Shown: one piece after another, positions 23,510 through 36,304 of the stretch
Position numbering within the stretch: the first letter of the stretch is position 1
How the letters are laid out: each line of letters opens with the position of its first letter
Source: Dasyornis broadbenti
Taxonomy: Eukaryota > Chordata > Aves > Passeriformes > Dasyornithidae
Assembly (NCBI GenBank): GCA_013397935.1
Contig: VZRN01000229.1
Span: 851,727-915,726, forward strand
Direction of reading: 5' to 3'
DNA length: 64,000 nt
The notes under the pieces: model-generated
What the model was told of the DNA's origin: nothing
What the model saw: only the letters and a program-made list of their open reading frames with translations
Databases searched by the model: none
Made by a program: the position numbers and the translations under genes

Positions 23510-24482
23510 GTGGGAGACAAAGTGAAGAAAAGCGTAAGAAATTTCTTGTAAGAGAAAGAAATGTAGGAAATAATTTTCAGCTCAACTTGAGGTGTCACGT
23601 CCTTAACTTACAGCAGACCTCCAACATGAAATGTGGGAAGGGTCCTCCCTTTCCTGTTTACCCGAAGGTGCTCCTTGTTGAAGCTGCTACTCCTGTTATT
23701 TCATCCACATCCCAGCAGCAGCTCACTCGTATCATGGAGTTTCTGCCCCCAAAATTCATTGTGCCCTTCTCAAACCAAGCAGAAGGTCCCTGCTCCAGCT
23801 ATCCTGTGTCCTGAAGAGTCACTGATGCTGTTCCAACCAGTGACAGCCTGGGTGGGGCCGGACAGGCTTCCAGAGCAAATGGGTGTTTCCCCTCTATTTG
23901 AAGGTTTAGTTTTCCTTGCGATGGAAATCCCCTGCATTGCCCCGCAGTCCAACCCAGTGCAGGTCAGCCTTTGCAGCTGGAAAGCTTTTTCCAGTGTTTA
24001 CATCTCCTTTATGTTTCTCAGTGTCGTTATCTTGTCATTTGGAGAAAAATCACAGTGTAAATGGAAGCCTCTTTCAGGAGGCAGTGATTTCTCTTTATGC
24101 AACACGTATCAGACAAATGTGTGCTTTTACCAAAGTGATTTTGCTGTATTTCCACATTCTGCTGCTTGTGTATCCAGGGTGAAAACAAATATAATTTCTT
24201 TTAAACTGTAAGTACTTGAGGAATAATACAAGGTCCTTTGGGGTTTTTTTGCTCTAACCACTTCCGTTTTTGTAGAGTTTCTTTGGACTATTTATTTCTG
24301 ACATTCTGTTCATTTGTTCTCTTATTTTGTTTTGCAGATTTTTGTTTTTGAGGAGTTTTCAAAACAGGCTGCAGTACCTGAGCTGAGATCTGTCTGATGC
24401 TGATACAGTACCTCTCTCATGCTACCTTTTCATGAATATGTTCATTTTTTCCCCCTGCACTTTGGTGTTGCTCTGTGGTTTG

Positions 24483-24989
24483 TGCTGAGGCCCCTGAGGG
24501 CTGTGTCCACTTCTGGGCCCTCATGGCCAGAGAGACCTGGAGGGACTGGAGCGTGTCCAGGGAAGGGAACGGAGCTGGGAAGGGGCTGGAGCACCAGGAG
24601 CGGCTGAGGAACCTGGGAAAGGGCTCAGCCTGGACTAAAGGAGGCTCAGGGGGGACCTTCTGGCTCTGCACAGCTCCTGACAGGAGGGAGCAGCCAGGAG
24701 GGGTCAGACTCTGCTCCCAGGGAACAGGGACAGGAGGAGAGGGAACGGCCTCAGGCTGTGCCAGGGGAGGCTCAGGTTGGACATCAGCAGGAATTTCTCC
24801 ATGGAAAGGGTGCTCAGGCCTTGGCAGGGGCTGCCCAGGGAGGTTTGGAGTGCCCATCCCTGGAGGTGTCCAAGGCAGGCCTGGAGGTGGCACTCAGTGC
24901 TCTGGGCTGGGGACAAGGTGGGGACCAGGCACAGCTTGGACTCGTTGGTCCTGGAGAGCTTTTCCAACCTCAGTGATTCTGTGATTCTG
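24483..24989 (+). mobile_element. CR1 LINE fragment, group D
   Basis: Sense copy ending CAGTGATTCTGTGATTCTGC. From about 24777 a frame reads L-D-I-S-R-N-F-S-M-E-R-V-L-R-P-W-Q-G-L-P-R-E-V in two blocks of ORF2 C-terminal similarity. The continuation C-P-S-L-E-V-S-K-A-G-L-E-V-A-L is in another frame because one base is missing near 24841-24850 relative to 26981-27516. The same one-base loss is present in 48921-49371. Confidence 0.93.
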
Positions 24990-25467
24990 CTGCTAATGTT
25001 CATCTTCTTTGATTAAAATTCCACTGTTTATATGTTTGGTGTCAGACATGAGGTATTCCTGGTTTCTGATTTATGGAACAGATTATTCCTAACTCAGGTT
25101 AAATCCTGTGTTTTTCAATATTGCATGCAACCCCCTCCCCAAAGCTCTTCTGCAGTTTGACTCCCCAAGGCCCAGGAATCTCCTCCAGCCCCTGTGCAGC
25201 TCTGTCTGGCTCAGTATTAGCTGGGTGTTTAGGGATGGTCCTGCCTATTCCATCCCATAAGTTATTCAAGCAAACACTAAATAAACCACAGCTAGGACGG
25301 AACTAAGCAGAGTTTGGCTCAATGCAGGAAAACAGCGAAACCAACTTGGTCTGTTAAATTTTTTATAATTTCTTTCCCAGCTTTTCACCCAGCTTTGCCT
25401 GTATATCAAGATGAAGAAATATCCTGAAAGGCAGCATCAAAACATTATTATAGGAGGATAAAACTCC
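24990..25467. other. Unique spacer
   Basis: Nothing recognised between a group D and a group B copy. Confidence 0.6.
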
Positions 25468-25600
25468 AAGGCTGCCAGAGCTTCAGGAGTGTTTGGACGA
25501 TGCTCTCATGCACAGAGTCAGATGGTTGGGGTGTCTGTACAGGGACAGGAGTTGGGCTTGATAGTCCTCGGGAGTCCCTTCCAACTTTGGATATTTTATG
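25468..25600 (+). mobile_element. CR1 LINE 3' fragment, group B
   Basis: Starts at GGCTGCCAGAGCTTCAGGAG and ends CCAACTTTGGATATTTTATG. It is the sense equivalent of the 3' ends seen antisense at 5621 and 14879. It is more diverged than those two and heavily 5'-truncated. Confidence 0.85.
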
Positions 25601-26980
25601 CTTTACTAAGATACTCCCGCTCCTGCCCTTCTCGTGTGTCCACTGCTTTTGAGAATTAAGGGCATGAGCTCCATGTGCTGCTTTTCCCCAGTCTCCATCC
25701 CCTGCCTGTCTGCTGGTGAGGGAACTGCACTCCGTGATTTGCTCTTGAGAAACTCCTGTTGGCCATCAGTCATCTCTGCCTCTGGCTTCAAATGTTTGTG
25801 TAATGATTTGTTCCAGCATTTTTCCAAGAACTGAAGCAAAGTGAAAAGGCAATTGCAGCAGTCTCTGGAATTTTCAGATGCCAAGTACCCCGTGACATGA
25901 CGCATCTGGGGTGGTTCAGCTCCAACAGTGGATCCATTTATGTACCCTCAGCTTTTCTTGCCAGTGCTAAACTGGACCTCTTGGTCTCTCTCCTTTCTCA
26001 ATCTTGTCACTTGAGTGTGTGGATAAGATATCTAATTAATTAAAATGTGTCCCAGGCAAAAAAAGTGCTGGGACTGAGAGCAGTAATTCAGTGTTTAACA
26101 TGAAGTGTACAAACCTTACTGTAATTTCAGCTGGTGCAGCTTTTGGCCTCTTGTCACTGCTTGTTATTGTTGGTTTGTGCTTAAAAACAAAAGTACAAAT
26201 TACAAACAGAATGGGTTTGTTAATTAAGGATTGTTCAGTGGAGTTAAATATCAAATAGCCTCCCTCTCCGGGCTGTAGCCATTCCTGAAACCCGTCTGTG
26301 TCATATTTCTCTGCAGAGGTTGAAATATGTCAGGCAGGTGTTTCAAAAGTCCTTCTGCTGCAGGGAAATACACTCTGATGTAATCTGCCTAATTTGACTC
26401 TTTGAATTACTTTCAAGCACACTTGCTGTTTGTAATGGAAATAGCTCCCCAACCACTTCAGAGAGCACTTTGTAATGTGAGCTGGTAAAACTCTGCAGGT
26501 GTAGTGGGTTTTTTATTTTATTTAACATCTTAGGATTGTTTACTTTAATGTGTTACTGAAAAAGTGACATAAAAGTGGTTTAACAAGTCATTTTTCATTT
26601 GAAAAAAGTTTTCTTATTAACAAAGTTAACACCCAGTATTCTGCAATAGGACTACTGACTCCAGAAAATCACATTTTGCCTAGGAGAGTTTGTTTCCTGA
26701 GGCTGAAATTCCCCCAAGACTTTTGTTTGTGATTGTACATACCTGAGGCATTTTGGCATAAGCATCAATTAAAAAGTGGGAAATGGTGTTTTCCTTGCTA
26801 ATTCTTGGCTACTGAATGGAGGCTACTGAAAGCCCTGGATTTAGTTTAATTTAGTTTTTGCTTTGGTTTACTCCTTTTCTGACACCCATCCTCCACCTCA
26901 CATGTGAGTTTATGAATTAACTGCGTTCTCTCAGGAAAAAGGTACTGAGATGTCAGAGTTCATCATTGGAGCTATGGTGT
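25601..26980. other. Unique sequence, nothing recognised
   Basis: No repeat or exon recognised. All frames are at or below 99 codons. A+T-rich toward 26500-26640. Confidence 0.6.
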
Positions 26981-27516
26981 TCACAGAATTCCAGGATCAC
27001 TGAGGTTGGAAAAGAGCCCCAAGATCACCAAGTCCAAACTGTGACCAATCTCCACCCTGTCCCCAGCCCAGAGCACTGAGTGCCACCTCCAGGCCTTCCT
27101 TGGACACCTCCAGGGATGGGCACTCCAACACCTCCCTGGGCAGCCCCTGCCAAGGCCTGAGCACCCTTTCCATGGAGAAATTCCTGCTGATGTCCAACCT
27201 GAGCCTCCCCTGGCACAGCCTGAGGCCGTTCCCTCTCCTCCTGTCCCTGTTCCCTGGCAGCAGAGCCCGACCCCTCCCGGCTGCCCCCTCCTGTCAGGAG
27301 TTGTGCAGATCCAGAAGGTCCCCCCTGAGCCTCCTTTTCTCCAGGCTGAGCCCTTTCCCAGCTCCCTCAGCAGCTCCTGGTGCTCCAGCCCCTCCCCAGC
27401 TCCGTTCCCTTCCCTGGACACGCTCCAGCCCCTCCGTGTCTCTCTGGCCATGAGGGCCCAGAACTGGACACAGCCCTCGAGGTGAGGCTTTTGGTGCTGA
27501 GTACAGAGGGACAATT
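26981..27516 (-). mobile_element. CR1 LINE fragment, group D, open C-terminus
   Basis: The antisense copy's 3' end is TCACAGAATTCCAGGATCAC. It extends 5' to the segment encoding the region around L-E-R-V near 27420. It is an inverted partner of the copy at 24483-24989, about 2 kb away. It is the best preserved D copy at the protein level (see the overlapping pseudogene entry). Confidence 0.93.
26997..27197 (-). pseudogene. CR1 ORF2 C-terminal frame, uninterrupted
   Basis: The minus-strand frame starts L-D-I-S-R-N-F-S-M-E-R-V, continues L-P-R-E-V-L-E-C-P-S-L-E-V-S-K and ends L-F-Q-P-Q with a TGA at 26997-26999. This is the last 66 residues of a LINE ORF2 protein in one register, including the P-S-L-E-V and A-L-S-A-L blocks typical of CR1. 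Everything upstream (endonuclease and reverse transcriptase) is missing or shifted, so it is a remnant and not a gene. Its first residue is TTG-encoded, so no real start is implied. Confidence 0.8.
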
Positions 27517-28203
27517 GTTAACAGTGCAGTTTGTCAGTGGGACCTGACCACGGGTTTTACATTTTGAGCAAATTGTAATTTCGAGAAGTAGAAAACTGCC
27601 TGTGATGTTAACTTGATGTTCAACAGACAATACAATTGTAGTATCAACACACAAACCCATTCAAGCTGGAAAAAACCAAATGACAACTGATAATGAGCAG
27701 CCAGTGCAGCCATTGGTGTTCAGGTATTGTTTTACCTTGCCAGTGAAAATGTATTCCCAGTGTGGTTAATGCATTAGTTACCTTTATTGGCACAGCACTT
27801 CAGGCTGTATTTCAGTGGAGATAAAAAGATGCATAAAATAAAGTGTGGTGTTTCAAGGAGATGCTGTTTTCCCTGATGTTGAGCTGTGGGCCTTACCGTG
27901 GTACCAATTTCAGTACATTATTTTGTAAATGGTCCTTTGCTGTATTTCACAGCTGGGATTGCTTTGAACTCTCCAGGTTCACACATCCAAATGTTAATAC
28001 AGGCCTTGCAATGCTGCCTTCGCACCTGCCCAGATTCAGAGATTCTCCTTGGTGCCCTGTCAGGCTCAGGAGTCAGCTTTAAACATCCATAGGTTGGTTA
28101 TTTCAGAACGTCAAGCACCACTCTTGTTTTTCAGTCAAGGCTACCATTTGCCCTTGCCAAGTCAGGAGTTTTAAATCAAAGCCATTTTTAAACTATCCAA
28201 GCA

Positions 28204-28241
<38 letters not shown>

Positions 28242-31200
28242 AAAAATAAAGTTGACAGCTGTGAGGGTTTTTTTCCACATTCATCTACCTCAAACAGCTG
28301 AATGGATTTTATAAGACTTTCCAAAAATATCCCCCTCTACGCTAAGGGCAGAGTTAGTTAAACAGCAGAAAAACTTAGTAAATCTACTACAACTCACTTT
28401 CTGTTTTGACAACTCTTGTCTCTTCCTCATTTGCCCACTGAGGTAATTTACGCCAGCGTGTTTGGTTAGTGCTCGTGTTTCAGGGGTGGCTGCTCTCCCT
28501 CTGAGGATCTGTGTTTAGAAAAAGGTTCCTTGCAATTCATTATTTTCCAGAGCAAGGAGCAGGGTGTTAGTCAGAGGTCAAAGCAGTGACTGGAGCAGTC
28601 ATGACTTGTGAACATTTTCTAGCTGAAGTTAAGCCTTGAGGAGTGAGCCACAGACTGAAAAAACACTCACCAAAATAGAAATTGCACCATGGCAGCTGGA
28701 GGAAAGCATTTGTATAAAAGGTTACCTTCATTTTGTGAACAGTAAATGCAATAATTTTCAAACATGATGCATAGGGAATGAAGAATATCTCCTATTTAGC
28801 AAAGAAGAGATTTGCCAGCTCTGAGTGTGCCCAAATGAGGTACAATTCTGTCCCATCAGTTAATTTAATGGTGAGTTTACAAATGGGTCCCAAGGAAAGA
28901 TCACACTTTCTTTGTATTCAGGGACACTGTGGGGTGTGTAGTAACTATTTTCATCCCTGGGAGCTGGGTATGCACAGCCCAGGATTGCCTTGGGAGGTGG
29001 AATTAGGGAGAATAAAGAGTTCCCAGCAGGCAGTGCCCTCATCACCCTTTGGAATGAGCCACGTTGTGCCCCACAATGTGAACACAGAGGTGGGCAGCCC
29101 CAAGGAATGAGCTGCTGCTCGTTCCTGTAAGGGTGCATTTTATTACAACAGGCACATCTGGAGAGCACCTCGTGCTCTGCACCATCCACAGACAAGGATC
29201 TGCATTCCAAACTGGGGCTTATTTTGACTTGTAAATCTGTTTTTATGAGGTGTATGTGTGTGCCTGCCCCAGGAGAGGGAATGCTGTTTCCAAATGGGCA
29301 TTTGGATACCATATGCTTGGAAAATGCTGGCAATGGCTAAGTAAAAGCGAAGTTCTTCCTCTGTAGACCTTGCTAGTGACAGGTTTATCTCTAGAACACA
29401 CTTTAGAGGAATGATGAGCGATAGATTAAGATCTTGAGTTGGTATCTGTGAGCTGGTCTGAAATTAAGCTATTCAGTAGGTCTGGAAACTGAGGTTCAGG
29501 GCTGTCTGAAGTATTGTCTTTCCATGTGTACACTCAAACCCAAGCTGAAGTCAACAAAAACATTCCTGTGTGGTCAGGTGATGTGAATTTGGGCTCATAT
29601 GGGCTTGGTGACTGCATGGCAGCCTTAGTATGTCCCTTATTAATTGAATATAAGAGTTTCATTTGTAAAACAGAACTCCAGCAGGTCTTTCATTTAGATT
29701 CAGCTTGATTAGGGACTGTAGGTTCTCAAAGAAAAGTCAAAGTATGGCTGCTGGGTCCATACAAAGTTGGGCAGCATGAACTTCTGGACATCTTTGCAAA
29801 GTCTGTAACTGATAATTTCATAGCTCCTGACTGCCCCCTCTGGAAATATCTGGAAATATATAAAAGGCATAAAAATGATATAACTAAATTTATGGCATGA
29901 AAGAACCATATTGTGTAAAATTGGCATCATTAGGACTGTAGTGTAAGATTCAGGTGGTTTCCCCAGCAAGGCTGAGTAAAGGTGTAACACTGAGCAGGAG
30001 GAGGTGTGGGCAGGAACAGGGAGACACCTGCCCTAAAGCTCAGAGAAGGAATTGTTTCCATGGGAGTTCATGCTGATGTGCTGGATTTGGGCGAGACAAG
30101 ATCTGCACAATTCTCCAGCCTAATTCTTCCCTCCTTCCTCTGCACCCACATTGTACCCCTTAACCAGTTTTGTGCAGAAGGCTCCAGACCAATCTTTTTG
30201 AGATGTGGTGGCACAGCAAAAGGCATCTTCTGTGACCTGCAGTGGGGACAGGTGCCCATCCCTGCTTGAGGCTCCAGGCTGAGCCACGTCCCTCGGGCTG
30301 GGGAGGAGAAGGTAGCGAGGTGGGAACACTCACCAGGATGAGCCAAAGGACAGTTTTGACCCAGGGGACTGCTCTGTTCCTGGACCTGTGTGGGAAGGAC
30401 TGTTCAATTCAGGGGCCTTTTTAAAGCAAGAACCCTGGGTATGTTCTCCCTCTCCTAGAAAAGATTACCCTGGCATCTTGCAACTCCCTGCCTTAAGGTC
30501 TCTCTCACCTGCAGATCTTCCACTCCTAAATAAAGCCAGAAATGTGATCAATATCCCAGCTTCCATTAGACAGCAAGAGTTTCATTCTTTTGTTTGCTGG
30601 GGGAAATGTGCCATGAGCACAGCAGTGGTGTCTAGAAAGCAAAGAGCAAGGAAGAAAATCCTAAATATACTCTGAACATTTGGGACTGGTGGAAGTGTGG
30701 CTGCTGCACAGGTTGAACAGCTCCCTGTGGTTTCCAGACCTGTTGGATGAGTGCAGGGATGCTCCAGTTGGGTTTTTTAAAACGTGGAATCACAGTGGAA
30801 AACAACACTGGATGAAGAAACAACAAACCACACAGGCAAATGCAAACATCTGTTTCCATGTGTAAATACAGGTTTTGTCAGCCAAAGGCAAGGAGAGATC
30901 CTTCCTGTAGTCCCAGCAGCTGGCAGGAGGAAATACACAGCTCCAGGGACTGTCAAATCTTCCCAGAGGAAGCATCTCCTCTCCAGGTCCTCTTTGGTGG
31001 CCTTTTCAGGGTCAGGAGGAGTGAATTCCTGAGATACTACCTGTACATGCCTGTGGTACAGTGCAGAGTGCTGGGGAATCTGGGTATTGCCATATGCACT
31101 GAAAATTCCCATGCAAGCAAGGAGGGAAAATAGAGTTTATCCTTACAGAAAAAAAAAAAAAATCAAAACTTTGAGCATTATTAATTATTTTTCTGGATTA

Positions 31201-32502
31201 TGATCACAAGTCCAATGGGGTTGTGTCTTCCAGGCATTTCTGGGCTTTTCAGACCAACTTGGACTCAGAACTATTCCTGCCAAATGATTCTGTGAATTTG
31301 ATTTTATTTTTATTGACTTTTCACTGGTTTGTGCCTTTACAGCATGTTTGCCATGTTGAAGAATTCCTCATTCTGATTATGAAAATACTGTGTTCTGAAC
31401 AGGGAGGTGACTTCTGGTGACTCCAGGGGACTTGTTGACATTGGCATGAGGCTGAAGATTTATTTGTTCAAGTTTTTCAGATAATTTGGCAGGATTTCTT
31501 CAGAGGCATCTTTCTGCTCCAAGAGACAAACTTTCCTGGGCATCTCTGGCTTCCTGGGTTTATCCAGGCTGCTGCTGCAGCTGCTCAGGCTGGGATCCCC
31601 CCCACACACATGGCATTCCATATATTGATTATCTGCCCATTTCAGAGCTTTCCCTGTGTGTCTCCTGCAACAAACAGCTCCACACTGCAGCGATCTTGTG
31701 TGCAATGCCCAGCTCTGGATTTTTGGCTCGTGATGCACTGAGTGCAGCTGGGGCTGGGTCCTGCCCATCAGTGACTGCTGGCTCTTGGCCAGAATTCAGG
31801 TGCCGGCACTGCAGCTGCATCCAGAATCCTGTTTTCCAAGCGTTTTTCCTTCTCACAGACAGTTTGCTCTGGAAGGGACACTGTAGGGCAGGCAGTTGTG
31901 TAGTTGTTTTATGAAACTGAAATAAATGTAAAGGCTGAGTAGCCTCTCCCACAGGGATGAGTTGCCTGAGGCTAGGCTGTGGATGCAATGGAGTTTTTCC
32001 ACCCTGGGAATGAGGGGCTGGGATAAGCACTGGTGTTTGACTGAGATTTTCACTGCAGAAAGGGAAGAGTCAGGCATGCTGTGCCACCACTCAGCATTGC
32101 CAGTGGTGAGGTCTGATCTCATTGCTCTCCAACAAGTGGGAGCTGTCACTTAGCCCAGAACACATCCTGTTTTATTCCTCTATCTGGTTTTCCAAGGCTC
32201 TGGTGTGAAGAAGACAGGTCCAGGGCAAGGCAGAGCAAGTGTTGTTGGCTTTTATGAGTTTCCCAATTTTCTCCTGCTATTTGAAGGCCCTGCATGGAGA
32301 AATCACATCTCTGTGTACCCCATTTTGCTTAAAATAAATCGCTGTCCTTCCAAAAGATTTGAGAAGCCAAGAAGCATCTTTGGATTCAGCAAACAAAGGA
32401 CAAGTACAAAGTACAGTTATTGTTTTTCTGAAACTCATGACTAAAAAGGCACTTTTTCATGTTTTGAAACCTGATGTTAATTAAGTATTTGTGGTTGCCA
32501 TT
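27517..32502. other. Long unique stretch
   Basis: About 5 kb free of recognised interspersed repeats. It contains A33 at 28205-28237 and A14 at 31149-31162. Frames reach 157 codons (28860-29333, minus) and 142 codons (31486-31914, plus), neither recognisable. Confidence 0.55.
28205..28237. repeat. A33 homopolymer
   Basis: Uninterrupted run of 33 A. There is no AATAAA at a suitable distance upstream and no recognised retrocopy body, so it is treated as a simple repeat. An AATAAA occurs just downstream instead. Confidence 0.95.
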
Positions 32503-32568
32503 GCTGTGTAAGTTGCTCTTTCTTTTAGCTCCCCATCTGCAAAAAGGGGATAAGTATTTTCCTACCAC
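32503..32568 (+). mobile_element. MIR-like SINE remnant
   Basis: CCCCATCTGCAAAAAGGGGA followed by TAAGTATTTTCCTACCACA matches the MIR 3' segment (CCTCATCTGTAAAATGGGGATAAT, then CCTACCTCA) nearly position for position. The upstream GCTGTGTAAGTTGCTCTT fits the preceding MIR core with a deletion. It is the best of the MIR-like traces here. Such copies are rare and old in birds. Confidence 0.55.
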
Positions 32569-35500
32569 ATTGAAAAATCAGGTTAAGAATGTACTAAGTC
32601 CAGAGACCAAGGTAGTGGTGACCATAAAAATATCTTGGGTTAAACACGCTCACACCAGGATTTAAAATTGTATTTTATTTCCAGCAATACCTTTTCTGTC
32701 TCTTTTAACAGACCTGGTAACTCACAAGGTTTCAGCATTGAGAAAGTCATCAAAGCAGATTAATAACACTGTCGACATTTTATTTTTGTATGTGGGCAAG
32801 ATAATATCATTAATATCTGTCTGCCTTTGGCTGGTTCAGTGTGGATTTTGCACAGAGGACTACATTAAAAAGAGATTACCTGGCTATGACCCACTGAGTT
32901 TCCCTTTCCACCCAAAAAAGTACTGGAGAGAGCCAGTGTGCTTCAGTTCAAATATAAACGGATGTGCTTCACCAGTGCCCTGGAATGCTTTGTAGTTTTC
33001 AAAATAAAATCAGAATTCAATGCAAAATGTCTGCTTTGCTGCAAGCTCAGGGCTGTGATTGCCCTGCTGGCGTTGAGTGCTGGGGCTCATCTCTCTCTGC
33101 TGAGCCAAGGGTTTTCCATGTGGACTCCCAGCCCTTTCTGAGCGAGCTTTAGCTCCTACACAGTTTTTCGAAAGGAACAGTCTGCTCCAAAGCAGAGGTA
33201 GAGATGGCAGCATTCCTGTGGATTTCCAGGGGCTTTGGATCCAATTCTTTCTGTGAAGAGCTCAGGGTGGCATTTTTGAAGGTTTCTATGCCAAGACACC
33301 CAAACTTTATTGTATTCGCCCTAAAGCCCGGGAGGGATGTTAGCCCTGGCAGGTGAGCAGCTGAATTCCCAGGCAGTGGGAGACAGAAGGGTTTGCTTTG
33401 GGTTGAGCTTCATCCTGGTTTCCTAAATATTCTTGTGCAGAAGTCTCCTCCTTGTCTTCTGCAGCAGGGGGGCTTTGGGGAAATCCAAATTTTCCCGGCT
33501 GAGAAAGGCTCTGGCCCTTCTCTGTTCTCTCCTGTAAGCAGAACCAGTTTGCTTTGGTCCTTTGTGCGGCTTGCAGGGTAAAGAGGGTGATGGACCAGAG
33601 CATCTTCCACTGCTCTGGCCACCAAAGCTAATCCACAGGAGCCAGGAATGTGCTTCAGGGAGCTTTCCTGGCCATGGCAGCTCCTGGTGTTATGTGGTGG
33701 CTACTTATTTCCTTTTCTCTTTGTAAAATTGCTCCCCAAATGGGCTGGATCTGGGTTTTAGCTTCTGGTCTGTGCCAGTTTTCTTATCAGTTTTCTTATC
33801 TTTCTTATATTTTTAGATATCTTATTGTTTGAGTTCGAAACTTTTCAGAAAATATTTTGTGTTTATTTAAAGAAAATTAAAATATCTACGTTATGAAATG
33901 GAAACTTTTGACAAACTGCTTCACTTAATTTAACCTTGGTTCTAAAATACTTCAGTATTGCTACAGATACTTCCAAGATTGAGTATTTAGGCAATTTCAA
34001 AATAATTTTAGAAGACTTCTTAAAGAACTGTAGTTTTGAAAATTTTAGAATAAATGTAGCTTCAAGAATTTGAAATTATTAGTGAGAAGTTATTCTTCTG
34101 ATCTGAAATGAATTTTCTGCCGACTATTATTTAGCAAAGTGTTTTATCTTTTTTAAAAAACCCTAGTTTTTATATACCAATTTTTGAGGTGGAAACTGTT
34201 TTGTCATCTAAATGTTTTGTGGGGCAGAAAAGGAAAATGATGTGTATATCTCCAAAACAGAGGTTCTTAGGAAGAGAAGCCCTTTGCTTTCTAGGAACAA
34301 GGGCAGCTGGTGGGTAATTGAGGCTTGTGTGGCAGGGTTTGGTGGGGCTGTTTGGACTTTGGTTTTAAACCTGGAGTCTGGGACATGGAGAAGACACTTT
34401 GTGTGTTTTGAGGTATTTATGGAAGGCAATCAAAGGAGGAAATCTGTCAAAAATCTGTTGGTGAGGAGTGCCTGCCTCTGGGGTAATGGTTAAAAGTGAA
34501 AGATGGGCGTCCCAGCAGGGTGGGTTGTGTTGGGATGAGTGCTCCGGTGAGGTTTGCGCATCACTCAGGCTCATTGGTGCTGAGCTCAGGGGAGCTGTGG
34601 CATTAGCAGGAACTGGATGAAGCCCAAGCCCGGGACTCAAGTGCATCAAGCTCAGGGTGAGCAGGATTCAGATCCAGACATCACTTTAGACTAAAACCTA
34701 GATCTCGAAAAATTAACTGTTAAGGATATGCACATGAAACCCTTTGGGATTCTCCCCTGTGATGTGGAACTGTTTCCTACCCCTGCAGTCAGGTCTGAAC
34801 TCCTTCCACTACCATCCCACAGTGCCAGCAATGAGGGAAGGCCTTTGCAGTGTGAGAAAGATCACTGCAGCTCTGAGCTCATGGAAGAAAAGCAGCATTT
34901 GTGAGTGAACTTGAGAGCGGTGACTTTGCTGTCCTGAGGCTCATAACCTTGCTCGGGTTTCCCTGACTGAGGACAGGTGATTGTTCAATATCTCGGCGTA
35001 GTCTGACTTTGTGCTGACATTTTGTGTCCGTCACACCTTTGGTCATTGCTGCCTCCCTGAATCCCATTTCAGAAGCTTAAAAAAGGCAAACTCAGGATTC
35101 TTTACACATGGACTTTCCCAATTTTCACAGAAATGTGTTTATCCTTGTCACTGTTACATTTCTTCAGAGGTTTGCTGGGAACACTTCTATGGTTCAGCTG
35201 CCTTCTTTCAGCTGAAAGAAAACAAACACACAGCATTTTTCTCCAATTATTCTCTTTGCTTCCAGGTTAACAGAAACCTTGCTGTTTGCTGCTCAAAATG
35301 GAAAACTACCAAAGGTTTGTCATACATGTGGGCCATTATTTATGGAAAGCTTATATTTTCTGTTAATTTGGATGCTTTAATTTTTCTGCAGGTGTCCATG
35401 AAGTCATGTTTCCCACATAGCTCCCTGGATGGCCCAGTTTTCAGACTGGGTAAACATCACAAACTGTTCCTGATTTCAAAGGGGACTTTGGGGTCCATCT

Positions 35501-35914
35501 CAGAGCTCTTTAACTGTGCCCAAGACTGTTTTGCAAATCAGGTGGAAGCACAGGCAGGGCCTCACCTGTCCAGCGGATGTGTTTGCCATGTTTGAGGCGT
35601 GGCATGGATCATTTACATTCAATGAAATATCTGAAATGTTGTGAAATAGCCGCTATAGCTGAGAAAACTAGAAACTGAAATAGCATTTGCACAAATGGTC
35701 TGTCTCTGGTTCTCTTAGAAGCCAAATGTGTTCATCCAGGAAATACAATCCATGAAAGTCACTAGCTGTGAGAGTCAAATTGGTTGCTGAGCCCTCGAGT
35801 CAAGCAGAATTGTTTGCTAGGACATATTAAATAAACCTGCTGGTAAGGGAAGTCTGAAGCTACTGAATTCAGCATCAGCTGCCCAGCTGGGAGCAGCACT
35901 GCAGGAACTGTAGC
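32569..35914. other. Unique stretch
   Basis: No interspersed repeat recognised. A 12-base unit CAGTTTTCTTAT is tandemly duplicated at 33776-33808. A very A+T-rich segment covers about 33830-34210. It holds the longest frame outside repeats in the window, 194 codons at 35011-35595 (plus), unrecognised and cysteine-rich without a spaced motif. I do not call it. Confidence 0.55.
33776..33808. repeat. 12-bp tandem repeat
   Basis: CAGTTTTCTTAT at 33776-33787 and 33788-33799, followed by a partial third unit CTTTCTTAT. Confidence 0.85.
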
Positions 35915-36132
35915 ATGAATCATGAATGGCTTGGGATGGAAGGGACCTTACAGATCATCCAGTGCCACCCCCTGCCATGGGCAGGGACACCTCCCACCAT
36001 CCCAGGCTGCTCCAAGCCCTGTCCAACCTGGCCTTGGACACTTCCAGGGATCCAGGGGCAGCCACAGCTTCTCTGGGCACCCTGTGCTATGGCCTCCCCA
36101 CCCTCACAGGGAGGAATTTCTTCCCAGTTTGA
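35915..36132 (-). mobile_element. CR1 LINE 3' fragment, group C
   Basis: Antisense copy from ATGAATCATGAATGGCTTGG to about GAATTTCTTCCCAGTTTG. It contains the TGCCATGGGCAGGGACACC and CTTGGACACTTCCAGGGATC blocks shared by all C copies. It is truncated 5' inside the ORF2 C-terminal region. Confidence 0.93.
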
Positions 36133-36304
36133 AAAACTGAAAGAGAGGAGGAAGATGCATCAAACTGCGGATGAAGGTTTTTCAGGCAGGAGACTTGTTT
36201 TTTCCCTGTATTACTCTGAATATCCAAATGACTTTTTATGATGATTATGGATATTTCCCCTACTGGGGGAAGTACTGAACTCCTCCAAACGTATTGTCAT
36301 TTGC
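36133..36304. other. Unique spacer before the gap
   Basis: Nothing recognised. Confidence 0.6.

Larger units (their letters stand above)
19114..24482. other. Mostly unique stretch with CpG-retaining block
   Basis: About 5.4 kb without young interspersed repeats. It includes (GT)6 at 22475-22486, T34 at 23475-23508 and a CpG-retaining block at about 21190-21800. A 192-codon plus frame at 23633-24211 and a 130-codon plus frame at 21494-21886 match no protein I know and show no exon-like context, so I do not call them. Confidence 0.55.

Noticed and set aside
23633..24211. 192-codon plus-strand frame
   Set aside because: No recognisable domain, no clear exon-like context, and an isolated frame. 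Leucine- and serine-rich composition reflects local T-rich DNA.
28205..28237. A33 as the tail of a processed pseudogene
   Set aside because: No poly(A) signal upstream, no recognised retrocopy body and no visible target-site duplication.
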